A program made the position numbers and the translations under genes. This document shows, in pieces, positions 1 to 6,034 of a DNA stretch of 7,242 nt (position 1 is the first letter of the stretch; each line of letters starts with the position of its first letter). Below the pieces are notes generated by a model. The model worked only from the letters and a program-made list of their open reading frames with translations. It searched no databases and had not been told where the DNA came from. Source of the DNA: an uncultured Gemella sp. (GTDB taxonomy: Bacteria; Bacillota; Bacilli; Staphylococcales; Gemellaceae); the NCBI GenBank assembly GCA_900555985.1, contig USNF01000037.1:1-7242 (forward strand), in the 5' to 3' direction.

Positions 1-90
1 CAAAAACAAAATGGATGCCTCCTGTAAATTACAGGATAACATCCATAAGTTTAAAATAAATATATATGTGTCCAGAATTTTGGGTACACA
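1..90 (-). mobile_element. Probable terminal end of an IS3-family insertion sequence (edge of element, rest off-window)
   Basis: Positions 69-84 read TGTCCAGAATTTTGGG and are followed by TACACA. Read inward on the minus strand from 90, this begins TGTGTACCC and ends CTGGACA. The arrangement (terminal TG, a run of C, A-rich centre, then TGGACA) resembles the inverted-repeat tips of IS150/IS3-group elements as I remember them. If correct, the element's body lies to the left of position 67 and beyond the window edge, and position 90 is its outer boundary. The strong hairpin at 11-46 would then lie inside the element, oriented to stop transcription entering from the flanking minus-strand gene, as several insertion sequences do near their left ends. 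No transposase coding sequence is visible here. The alternative is a plain intergenic hairpin, since 66-71 (ATGTGT) also pairs with 86-91 (ACACAT). Confidence 0.4.
11..46 (-). terminator. Rho-independent terminator hairpin reading on the minus strand
   Basis: The outer arms ATGGATG (11-17) and CATCCAT (40-46) pair perfectly. After a small internal loop, the inner arms CCTGTA (21-26) and TACAGG (30-35) close a 3-nt loop. On the minus strand the structure is followed by TTTGTTTTTG (10-1), a U-rich tract. The plus-strand side is A-rich, so the direction is minus. It would end transcripts from the oxidoreductase gene at 120-737, or act as a transcription block inside a mobile-element end. Confidence 0.6.
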
Positions 91-119
91 TCAGTTATAT
101 ACTTGCTCATTTTTTTATT

Positions 120-737
120 TTATAATGTATTAATGTAATCCGTAAGTTCTTCTTTTGTTCGTTGTACTATTGCTTCTTTATCATTATGAACTAAATCTAG
201 CCCTTGAGAACGAATAATTTTAACCTTATCAATTCCCATTACACTAAAGATTCCCCTAACATACTGGACAGCAAAATCTAAATTAACATATTGAATATGA
301 CTATCAAATTCTCCACCACTAGTAATAACAAAAGTAACTTGTTTATTTGTATTATCTAAACCTACCATTGTTTCTACTTCACATTTGAATGTCTCATTAA
401 CAATAACAATATTATCTATAAAATCTTTAAATTTTGAAACAACATTAAAATTATGTAATGGCATATAAATAAATACACAATCCGAGTTTTTCCAAATATT
501 AAGAAGTTCTTCTTGTCTTTTCTTATCAATTTCTTCCTGTTCAGTTAATTCTTTATTACTATAGTTAAACATATGTTTATCCATAGTAGGAATATAGCAA
601 CTTGGAGCATATAGATTTAATGTTTTAATATCATTAAATCTTTTTCTTAATTCATTTTCACCTAATTCCGCTAATAAATTCGAAACTCTTTTTTTATTAT
701 CATAGTCTGGATGAGATAAAATCTGTAATACTTTCAT
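120..737 (-). CDS. azoR: FMN-dependent NAD(P)H oxidoreductase, AzoR/flavodoxin_2-like (azoreductase family)
   Basis: This 205-residue protein matches the usual length of FMN-dependent NADH-azoreductases/quinone reductases, cytosolic homodimeric flavoproteins that reduce quinones or azo compounds. Visible family marks are the N-terminal strand MKVLQILSHP, a segment with TEQE (about 65-68) before the second strand, MPLHNFNVV (92-100, equivalent to the MYNFNIP flavin-binding loop of AzoR), an ETFK (115-118) matching the ITFR of AzoR, ITSGG (138-142, equivalent to SRGG), and a C-terminal FSVMGIDKVKII stretch (164-175). The flavin phosphate loop is atypical: the serine-rich SxSxS of AzoR is replaced by a stretch rich in Asp, Asn and Lys (11-19). 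The start at 737 has AAGGAG (744-749) at 6-nt spacing. The gene follows the aspartokinase gene on the same strand but is separated by a strong terminator, so it is probably its own unit and not functionally tied to threonine synthesis. The natural substrate cannot be told. The symbol denotes family resemblance only. Confidence 0.82.
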   Translation of the reverse strand: MKVLQILSHPDYDNKKRVSNLLAELGENELRKRFNDIKTLNLYAPSCYIPTMDKHMFNYSNKELTEQEEIDKKRQEELLNIWKNSDCVFIYMPLHNFNVVSKFKDFIDNIVIVNETFKCEVETMVGLDNTNKQVTFVITSGGEFDSHIQYVNLDFAVQYVRGIFSVMGIDKVKIIRSQGLDLVHNDKEAIVQRTKEELTDYINTL

Positions 738-759
738 TATTTTCTCCTTAATTTCAATA

Positions 760-787
760 ATTAAAATTTTAAAAAACTTTCTAACAA
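760..787 (-). promoter_or_regulatory. Candidate sigma-A promoter for the azoR-like gene, overlapping a terminator hairpin
   Basis: On the minus strand, TTGTTA (782-787) and TTTAAT (760-765, 5 of 6 consensus bases) are separated by 16 nt. Transcription would begin about 20 nt before the gene's Shine-Dalgarno site. The -35 hexamer and spacer fall inside the loop-proximal part and distal arm of the aspartokinase terminator. Only about 20 bp remain between that terminator and the ribosome site, so a promoter for this gene has to overlap it, unless read-through is used. Confidence 0.4.
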
Positions 788-810
788 ATTGTTAATGTTA
801 GAAAGTTTTT
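771..810 (-). terminator. Strong intrinsic terminator after the aspartokinase gene
   Basis: A perfect 15-bp stem forms between AAAAACTTTCTAACA (772-786) and TGTTAGAAAGTTTTT (796-810), with a 9-nt loop. It begins 7 nt after the aspartokinase stop codon. On the minus strand the distal arm runs into T6 (776-771) followed by AAAATTTTAA. It is nearly symmetrical (A-run on one side, T-run on the other) and could work in both directions, but no plus-strand gene precedes it. Confidence 0.85.
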
Positions 811-816
811 AATTAA

Positions 817-2124
817 CTATTTAAATTCATCATAAAGTGTTTTTATAGTTTTTTCGTAATCTCTATTATGCACACCAACAATAATATTTATTTCATCATT
901 TGTTTGAGAAATTAATGCTATATTAACGCCAACTTTCCCTAGTGCTCCAAATAATCTTGCAGAAACTCCTAGTGTATTTTTCATAGCTTCACCTACAGTA
1001 GCGATAAGAGCTATTTCATTTGTAACGTTTATTTCATCTGCACCAATTTCTTCTTTAATTTTAGCCACTAACTCATGAATAAATGGTCTTACATTATTAG
1101 TTTCTACTACTACAGAAAATGAATCAATACCACTAGGAATATGTTCAATACTCACACTAAATGCTGCAAATATTTTTAGAGCTTTCGCTATTAATCCAAC
1201 TTCATTTGCCATATGGCGTTTTTTAATTGTTATAATAGAAAAATCTTTCTTACCTGCTATTCCAGTTACAATCTGGTCTGAACTAGCATATTTTTTATCA
1301 CTAATAATAGTTCCTTCAGCAGTTGGGTTATTAGTATTACGTATTTGAATTGGAATATCTTTATCACGTACAGGGAAAATAGCTTCTTCGTGTAACACAC
1401 TAGCCCCCATATAAGATAATTCACGTAATTCTGTATAGCTAATTACTTTTATCTCACGAGGATTATCAATTATACGTGGATCAGCCATTAATATTCCTGA
1501 AACATCTGTCCAGTTTTCATAAACACTTGCATCAGCTATATTCGCAACAATTGCCCCACTAACATCTCCCCCACCACGTGTCATAATTTTGATTTCACCA
1601 GTTGGACGACTTCCATAAAATCCTGGTATTATTAATCTATCATATTCTTTTATAATATTATCAAATGCATTTTGTGTTTTTAAATAATCTATTTCTCCAT
1701 TGTAGTTATAGAAAATTAAATCTTTTGCATCTACAAAGTGATACCCTAAATATTCCGCCATTAATAAACCAGTTAAATACTCTCCACGACTTACTAAGTA
1801 TTCCTCATCTATACCTTTTTTTATCTCACTTTTTAATTTAGCAAGCTCACCTTCTATATCATAATTTAATCCTAATTCATTTTTTATATTAATGAATTTG
1901 TCTTCAATCATCTTAAAGATATTATCAAAATTAATATTGTACTTAATGTGTGCATGACAAAGATATAATAAGTCTGTTACTTTATTATCATCTTTATTTG
2001 CTTTTCCTACAGCACTTACTACAACAAAACGTCTTGAATCATCAAGCTCAACTATATTTTTTACTTTTCTAAATTGTTCAGCACTTGCTACTGAACTACC
2101 ACCAAACTTAGCTACTCTAACCAT
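817..2124 (-). CDS. lysC: Aspartokinase (aspartate kinase), monofunctional with C-terminal ACT domains
   Basis: Catalyses ATP-dependent phosphorylation of L-aspartate to 4-phospho-L-aspartate, the committed step to threonine, lysine and methionine. The 435 residues fit the single-polypeptide class without an internal beta-subunit start (B. subtilis YclM/ThrD-like). Seen motifs: KFGGSSVAS (6-14, nucleotide and aspartate site), KVTDLL (48-53), VSRGEYLTG (111-119), IIPGFYG (165-171), TRGGGDVSGAIVAN (182-195), ENWTDVSG (203-210), ADPRI (214-218) and YMGASVLHEEAIFPV (238-252). Two ACT-like modules follow, roughly 296-362 and 370-435, the expected site of lysine and/or threonine feedback. Many relatives have RGGSD where this protein has RGGGD (183-187). 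Wording such as ENWTDVSGILMADPRI is closer to clostridial enzymes as I remember them. The start at 2124 has AGAGGA (2131-2136) 6 nt upstream. The gene lies 91 bp after hom on the same strand and ends at a strong terminator. Which amino acid inhibits it cannot be read from sequence alone. Confidence 0.95.
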   Translation of the reverse strand: MVRVAKFGGSSVASAEQFRKVKNIVELDDSRRFVVVSAVGKANKDDNKVTDLLYLCHAHIKYNINFDNIFKMIEDKFINIKNELGLNYDIEGELAKLKSEIKKGIDEEYLVSRGEYLTGLLMAEYLGYHFVDAKDLIFYNYNGEIDYLKTQNAFDNIIKEYDRLIIPGFYGSRPTGEIKIMTRGGGDVSGAIVANIADASVYENWTDVSGILMADPRIIDNPREIKVISYTELRELSYMGASVLHEEAIFPVRDKDIPIQIRNTNNPTAEGTIISDKKYASSDQIVTGIAGKKDFSIITIKKRHMANEVGLIAKALKIFAAFSVSIEHIPSGIDSFSVVVETNNVRPFIHELVAKIKEEIGADEINVTNEIALIATVGEAMKNTLGVSARLFGALGKVGVNIALISQTNDEINIIVGVHNRDYEKTIKTLYDEFK

Positions 2125-2161
2125 TATTTGTCCTCTTCCATAATTATTTTTACTTAGTTAT

Positions 2162-2190
2162 ATATTACATCTAATATGAAAATATTTCAA
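2162..2190 (-). promoter_or_regulatory. Candidate internal promoter upstream of the aspartokinase gene
   Basis: On the minus strand, TTGAAA (2185-2190, 5 of 6 -35 consensus) lies 17 nt from TAATAT (2162-2167, 4 of 6 -10 consensus). The -10 hexamer is one arm of a small dyad, ATATTA (2162-2167) and TAATAT (2172-2177), separated by CATC. No convincing terminator lies between hom and this site, so the aspartokinase gene may be both cotranscribed with hom and separately initiated. Confidence 0.4.
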
Positions 2191-2215
2191 TGCATTTCCA
2201 AAATTATTACCAATA

Positions 2216-3367
2216 TTAATGGAATTTAGCCACTAAATATTTATCATCTTTCCCTTCTAATTCCTTAGTTAACTCACTTAATTGATTTAATGATATTTCT
2301 TTAGTTTTAATATAAAACTCATTTTTATATTTTTCAACATCTTCAATTAATTCTCCAGTTAGTTCAATAGAAGAACGAAGTAAATATTTTTTATTAGTTA
2401 ATTCATTTGATTTAACTAATTCATTTTTTATTACTACATCTTTTCTTGGAATATTTAAATATATATCTACTATATCTTGAACTATCGCATTTCCTGTTGG
2501 CAACTTCCCAGCACCTTGTCCATAAAACTTAAGCTCTCCTATAAATGAACCGTCTAATGTAATTATATTATTATTTAATTCAACCGCAGCCTCTTGAGAA
2601 CCTTTATCAAAAATAGACAACATTACTGAAGTTTCATACTTACCATCCGCAACATTAGTTTCACCAATATATTTCACAGCATAATCATATTTTTTCAAAT
2701 AATCAATATCATTTTTTGTTATATTTCTCATAGAATATGTCGGGAAATCTGGTTTGATATGAATATCGAACGCTAAGGCATTACTTAATATTATTTTATT
2801 AATAACATCGCCTCCATCAATATCAGCACTTGGATCCGCTTCTGCATATCCTAAATCTTGAGCTGTTTTTAAAGTAGAATCAAATTCTTGTTCATTTCTA
2901 TACATATTATCTAAAATATAGTTACTAGTTCCGTTAAATATTCCATATACTCTTTTAATCTCATCAACACGTCTAGTTCTTTCTAGATTTACTAACCACG
3001 GAATACCACCACCAACACTAGCTTCAAAAATAAACTTAACATTGTTTTCCTTAGCTAACGCAACAAATTCATCTAAATACTTTGCAGCAACAGCCTTATT
3101 AGCAGTAACAACATGTTTCCCACTCTCTAAACTTCTCTTAATAAATTCATATGCAGGATTTAATCCACCTAGACACTCAACCACTACTGATATTTCTTTA
3201 TCATTAATAATTTCATTTATATCATCAGTAGAAAGGTGCATTTTATCACGATTTCTAGCAAAAACACTTTTTACATCTATATTCTTTAATTCTTCACTCT
3301 TACCGTTTGTAATAATTTCATAAACTCCACTTCCAACAGTTCCGTATCCCAAAATTGCTACTTTCAT
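2216..3367 (-). CDS. hom: Homoserine dehydrogenase with shortened C-terminal regulatory domain
   Basis: Reduces aspartate 4-semialdehyde to L-homoserine with NAD(P)H, the entry step to threonine and methionine. The Rossmann nucleotide motif is GYGTVGSG (7-14). Conserved catalytic-domain marks are VVECLGG (62-68), VTANKAV (87-93), FEASVGGGIP (114-123), NGTSNYILD (145-153) and the signature GYAEADPSADIDGGD (173-187). Asp187 and Lys191 match the catalytic Asp/Lys pair of the family, and GQGAGKLPT (283-291) is also present. Length is 383 residues, against about 430 in B. subtilis and streptococcal enzymes as I recall them. The missing part is C-terminal: after about residue 326 only some 57 residues remain. 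These could form a partial ACT-like fold (YLLR, a helix, a short strand, a helix, KYLVAKF), but I see no clear ligand-binding ACT motif. Threonine inhibition may therefore be weakened or lost. The start at 3367 has AGGAG (3376-3380) 8 nt upstream. The gene diverges from thrC across a shared control region and precedes aspartokinase. Confidence 0.95.
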   Translation of the reverse strand: MKVAILGYGTVGSGVYEIITNGKSEELKNIDVKSVFARNRDKMHLSTDDINEIINDKEISVVVECLGGLNPAYEFIKRSLESGKHVVTANKAVAAKYLDEFVALAKENNVKFIFEASVGGGIPWLVNLERTRRVDEIKRVYGIFNGTSNYILDNMYRNEQEFDSTLKTAQDLGYAEADPSADIDGGDVINKIILSNALAFDIHIKPDFPTYSMRNITKNDIDYLKKYDYAVKYIGETNVADGKYETSVMLSIFDKGSQEAAVELNNNIITLDGSFIGELKFYGQGAGKLPTGNAIVQDIVDIYLNIPRKDVVIKNELVKSNELTNKKYLLRSSIELTGELIEDVEKYKNEFYIKTKEISLNQLSELTKELEGKDDKYLVAKFH

Positions 3368-3482
3368 TCACTTTTCTCCTATCACTTTTTATTTTTAAGT
3401 ATGTTTAATAATATATATCTTCTTTTCAACTATATTTATCATAAATTTTTGAAAAAAGGAGATTTTTTTTAATTTACACTGT

Positions 3483-3507
3483 TTTTACAGCAAATTTTGT
3501 TGTAAAA
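3483..3507. promoter_or_regulatory. 25-bp near-perfect palindrome, candidate operator
   Basis: The half-sites TTTTACAGCAAA (3483-3494) and TTTGTTGTAAAA (3496-3507) are reverse complements except at one pair (G3490/T3500), around a central T3495. Eleven of twelve pairs match, and the arms contain G/C bases, which makes chance less likely in AT-rich DNA. It has no following U-tract, so it is more like a protein-binding dyad than a terminator. It ends 9 bp before a perfect plus-strand TATAAT and abuts a minus-strand TATAAT, so a bound dimer could affect initiation in either direction. The regulator is unknown. Confidence 0.5.
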
Positions 3508-3525
3508 TTATAGTTGTATAATTTT
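3504..3525. repeat. Perfect 9-bp inverted repeat carrying back-to-back -10 hexamers
   Basis: AAAATTATA (3504-3512) and TATAATTTT (3517-3525) are perfect reverse complements around GTTG. The repeat overlaps the right end of the 25-bp palindrome by 4 bp. The arms contain TATAAT on the minus strand and TATAAT on the plus strand, so this could be two facing-away promoters or simply an AT-only dyad. No good -35 lies 16-18 bp upstream of either hexamer. Confidence 0.45.
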
Positions 3526-3527
3526 TT

Positions 3528-3570
3528 ATGTTCTTTTTGTAAAAAACACTTGTATTTTCATAAAGAACAT
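3528..3570. repeat. Spaced inverted repeat flanking the thrC -35 region
   Basis: ATGTTCTTT (3528-3536) and AAAGAACAT (3562-3570) are perfect 9-bp reverse complements with 25 bp between them. The pair brackets the candidate thrC -35 hexamer at 3550-3555. If transcription begins further upstream, at the TATAAT of 3517-3522, the same repeat would form a hairpin near the 5' end of the thrC leader. Confidence 0.4.
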
Positions 3571-3578
3571 TGTATCAT
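3550..3578 (+). promoter_or_regulatory. Candidate thrC promoter
   Basis: TTGTAT (3550-3555) and TATCAT (3573-3578, 5 of 6 consensus) are separated by 17 nt, placing a start near 3585 and giving a short leader before AAGGAG (3596-3601). The -10 lies within a small dyad, TTGTAT (3570-3575) with ATACAA (3581-3586), which could be an operator half-pair. The -35 is poor, so activation or an alternative upstream start (TATAAT at 3517-3522) is possible. Confidence 0.4.
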
Positions 3579-3608
3579 ATATACAACGATAAAGCAAGGA
3601 GATTTTAC

Positions 3609-5081
3609 ATGATTTACGAAAGTACACGTGATATAAATAGAAAAATAAATCCAAGTGAAGCTATTCTTCAAGGTTTAAGTGAAGAAGGTGGGCTTTTCGT
3701 CTTAAGAGATTTAGGAAAAAATAAATTAGATCTTAAAAATTTAGTTGGAAAAAATTATTATGAAGTTGCTGAAGAAGTATTAAAACTATTCATTGATTTT
3801 AGTGAACAAGAAATTAAAAACTGTGTTGAAAATGCATATAGAGGAAAATTCTCCAATGAGAAAATCACTCCCCTTGTTGAACTTACCGATAGCTATGTTC
3901 TAGAATTATTTAATGGACCTACTAGTGCTTTTAAAGATGTGGGACTTTCACTATTACCGCAGCTTACAAAAACAGCACTTACTAAAGTTAATGACAAAAA
4001 TGATATATTAATTTTAACAGCTACCAGTGGTGATACTGGAAAAGCTGCATTAGAAGGGTTTAAAGATGTAGACAGAACTAAGATAATGGTATTTTATCCA
4101 AATGACGGGGTAAGTACAGTTCAAAAAACTCAAATGCAAACTCAAGAAGGAAAAAATACAAAAGTTTGTGCTATACATGGTAACTTTGATGACGCACAGA
4201 GTGGTATTAAAGAGCTATTTGTAGATGAAGAATTCAAAAAAGAATTACTTACTAAAAACATTAAATTATCAAGTGCTAATTCTATAAATATTGGACGATT
4301 AATTCCTCAAGTAGTTTATTACATAGTTTCATATTTAGAATTAGTAAATATTAATAAAATTAAATTAGGAGATAAAGTAAACTTTGTTGTACCTACTGGT
4401 AACTTTGGAAATATTTTAGCTGGTTACTACGCTGAACAAATTGGTTTACCAGTTAATAAGCTTATCTGTGCTAGTAACAATAACAATGTTTTATATGATT
4501 TCTTAAAAACTGGCGTATATAATAAAAATAGAGATTTTCTAAAAACCGTTTCACCTAGTATGGATATTCTAATCTCTAGCAACTTAGAAAGATTACTTTA
4601 TTATGTTAGTGGTTGTGATAATTCTTACGTTGCTAGTCTAATGAAGGACTTGAAAGAAACTGGCCGTTTTGAAGTAACAAAAGAAATTCTTAATAAAATT
4701 CAAGAAAAATTCCAAACTGGATTTGCAAATGATATAGATACAAAAGAAACAATTAAAAAAGTTTATGAAAAAGATTCATACTTATTAGATACGCATACTG
4801 CTGTAGCATATAAGGTGTTATTAGATAACTTAGATAAAGAACACGTTAATGTAGTATTATCTACTGCATCTCCATATAAATTTACAGAGAGTGTCTACAC
4901 TTCTTTAAATGATGCTACAGGTGAAGATGAGTTTACTCTTATGAATAAACTTCACGAACAGACAAAAGTAGCTATACCAGAAAACTTAAAAGACTTAGAT
5001 AAAAAAGAAATTAGACATAAAGATGTTATTAACAAAACAGAAATGAAAAAATATATTTTAGAGAAATTAGGTGATTTATAA
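3609..5081 (+). CDS. thrC: Threonine synthase, long form, PLP-dependent
   Basis: Converts O-phospho-L-homoserine to L-threonine and phosphate using pyridoxal phosphate (fold type II), the last pathway step. With the start at ATG 3609 it has 490 residues, like the long streptococcal and corynebacterial type (about 490) and unlike the short B. subtilis type (about 350). That start has AAGGAG (3596-3601) at 7-nt spacing. The open frame extends upstream to a TTG at 3570, but that adds 13 unlike residues and overlaps the promoter. Seen motifs: STRD (5-8), ILQGLSEEGGLFV (19-31), FNGPTSAFKD (101-110, Lys109 as PLP Schiff-base lysine), TATSGDTGKAA (137-147), VFYPNDGVS (161-169), GNFDDAQ (191-197), SSANSINIGRL (221-231), VPTGNFGNILAGYYA (261-275, PLP phosphate loop), SPSMDILISSNLERL (315-329) and STASPYKF (418-425). 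The stop overlaps the thrB start by one base (TAATG), so the two are translationally coupled. Confidence 0.96.
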   Translation: MIYESTRDINRKINPSEAILQGLSEEGGLFVLRDLGKNKLDLKNLVGKNYYEVAEEVLKLFIDFSEQEIKNCVENAYRGKFSNEKITPLVELTDSYVLELFNGPTSAFKDVGLSLLPQLTKTALTKVNDKNDILILTATSGDTGKAALEGFKDVDRTKIMVFYPNDGVSTVQKTQMQTQEGKNTKVCAIHGNFDDAQSGIKELFVDEEFKKELLTKNIKLSSANSINIGRLIPQVVYYIVSYLELVNINKIKLGDKVNFVVPTGNFGNILAGYYAEQIGLPVNKLICASNNNNVLYDFLKTGVYNKNRDFLKTVSPSMDILISSNLERLLYYVSGCDNSYVASLMKDLKETGRFEVTKEILNKIQEKFQTGFANDIDTKETIKKVYEKDSYLLDTHTAVAYKVLLDNLDKEHVNVVLSTASPYKFTESVYTSLNDATGEDEFTLMNKLHEQTKVAIPENLKDLDKKEIRHKDVINKTEMKKYILEKLGDL

Positions 5082-5962
5082 TGGTAAATGTTCGCGTACC
5101 TGCAACTTCTGCTAATGTTGGTTGTGGTTTTGATAGTTTAGGTATCGCACTTACACTCTACACTACTTTCGAATTTGAAAAGCTAGAAAAAGGTATAGAA
5201 TTTGTTGGATTCGAAGAACGTTTTTCTAACGAAGATAACTTAGTGTATCAAACATTACTAACAACATTAAAAAAACTAAATAAAACTATTTCAGGTGTTA
5301 GAATTTCTATAAAAAATGATGTCCCAATCTGTCGAGGTTTAGGTAGTAGCTCTACATGTGTTGTCGCTGGAATATATGGAGCATACTTATTAACTGATAC
5401 TCCAATAGATAAACAAGAAATTTTTACTATTGCTAACGAAATTGAAGGTCATCCAGATAATGTTTCACCTGCAATCTTTGGTAGCTTAAGTTCTTCTTGT
5501 ACAACAGATAATAAAGAGGCAGTAACTGTAAAATATGATGTTGATAAAAGATTTAACTTCTTAGCTCTTATCCCAGACTTTGAAACATCAACAGAAGAAG
5601 CGCGTAAAGTTATGCCTGAAAATATTAAACTGCACGATGCTATATACTCATTATCTCGTCTTGGCTCAGTTATTAAGGCATTTGAAACTTATGACTTAAC
5701 ACTTCTAAAAAAAGTTATGGGTGATAAAATACATGAACCATATAGAAAGGTAATAATCCATGAATATGAAGAAGTTAAAAATATCTGTGAGAATATAGAT
5801 AGCTCAGCATTCTTTATTTCAGGTAGTGGTTCTACACTTATGAATATCGTTAGTGATGAAAATAATATTGAAAAAATTCAATCTGAGCTAGATAAATTAA
5901 AATATAACTGGAAAGCAATCTTACTAAAGGTAGATAAAGAAGGAACTGTTGTTCTAAATTAA
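5081..5962 (+). CDS. thrB: Homoserine kinase (GHMP family)
   Basis: Phosphorylates L-homoserine with ATP to O-phospho-L-homoserine, the substrate of the adjacent threonine synthase. It is a cytosolic GHMP-family kinase of 293 residues, typical for the family. Motif 1 is VRVPATSANVGCGFDSLGIAL (4-24), the ATP-binding motif 2 is CRGLGSSSTCVVAG (84-97), EGHPDN (122-127) is the conserved acidic/substrate segment, and FISGSGSTL (245-253) is motif 3. The start ATG overlaps the thrC stop by one base, with AGGTGA (5069-5074) 6 nt upstream inside thrC. The arrangement is tight thrC-thrB rather than the hom-thrC-thrB order of B. subtilis, because hom lies on the other strand here. No missing catalytic residues were noticed. 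Confidence 0.96.
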   Translation: MVNVRVPATSANVGCGFDSLGIALTLYTTFEFEKLEKGIEFVGFEERFSNEDNLVYQTLLTTLKKLNKTISGVRISIKNDVPICRGLGSSSTCVVAGIYGAYLLTDTPIDKQEIFTIANEIEGHPDNVSPAIFGSLSSSCTTDNKEAVTVKYDVDKRFNFLALIPDFETSTEEARKVMPENIKLHDAIYSLSRLGSVIKAFETYDLTLLKKVMGDKIHEPYRKVIIHEYEEVKNICENIDSSAFFISGSGSTLMNIVSDENNIEKIQSELDKLKYNWKAILLKVDKEGTVVLN

Positions 5963-6034
5963 TTAAAAAATAACTTAGCCATCAGAGCTAATATAATAAA
6001 TAAAATTCCACATAAATTAAAGGAGCAAAAAATT
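5963..6034 (+). promoter_or_regulatory. thrB-asd intergenic with possible -10 and ribosome site
   Basis: This 72-bp gap contains a perfect TATAAT (5992-5997) without a recognisable -35 at 16-18 bp. It also has a weak 5-bp hairpin, TTAGC (5975-5979) with GCTAA (5987-5991), that lacks a U-tract, and a strong AAAGGAG (6019-6025) 9 nt before the asd ATG. There is no real terminator, so asd is probably cotranscribed with thrCB, perhaps with an added weak promoter. Confidence 0.35.

Larger units (their letters stand above)
3368..3608. promoter_or_regulatory. Divergent control region between hom and thrC
   Basis: This 241-bp, extremely AT-rich gap separates two outward-facing gene arms and must contain the promoters of both. 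I see no protein gene, tRNA, T-box specifier/antiterminator sequence or attenuator with a Thr/Ile-rich leader peptide. It holds at least four inverted repeats clustered at 3483-3586, annotated separately or described with the thrC promoter. Perfect TATAAT hexamers occur on both strands: plus 3517-3522 and minus 3507-3512. I could not find a convincing -35 for either, nor a clear hom promoter. Two stretches (3443-3457 and 3482-3496) match 11 of 15 positions of the CodY box consensus. That is weak evidence at this base composition. Confidence 0.75.

Noticed and set aside
2125..2215. Terminator between hom and aspartokinase
   Set aside because: Only weak AT palindromes such as AATGCATT were found. 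There is no GC-containing stem followed by a U-tract.
3042..3323. Plus-strand open frame of 93 codons inside hom
   Set aside because: It is antisense to the conserved homoserine dehydrogenase N-terminal domain, has no ribosome site, and its translation follows from the codons of the real gene.
3455..3462. Shine-Dalgarno-like AAAGGAGA in the divergent region
   Set aside because: No start codon lies at a usable distance and no open frame follows.
3528..3542. Tiny reading frame ATG TTC TTT TTG TAA as a leader peptide
   Set aside because: It has no Shine-Dalgarno site, no Thr or Ile codons, and lies upstream of the better thrC promoter candidate.
3570..3608. Upstream TTG start that would lengthen threonine synthase by 13 residues
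   Set aside because: No ribosome site precedes it, it overlaps the candidate -10 element, and the extra residues do not resemble the family. ATG 3609 has AAGGAG at 7-nt spacing and starts at the usual family N-terminus.
3368..3608. Threonine T-box riboswitch or other structured leader
   Set aside because: No AGGGTGGNACCGCG-type T-box sequence, no specifier stem and no terminator with U-tract ahead of either gene.
5975..5991. Hairpin after thrB as a terminator
   Set aside because: The stem is only 5 bp, the loop is 7 nt and no T-run follows.
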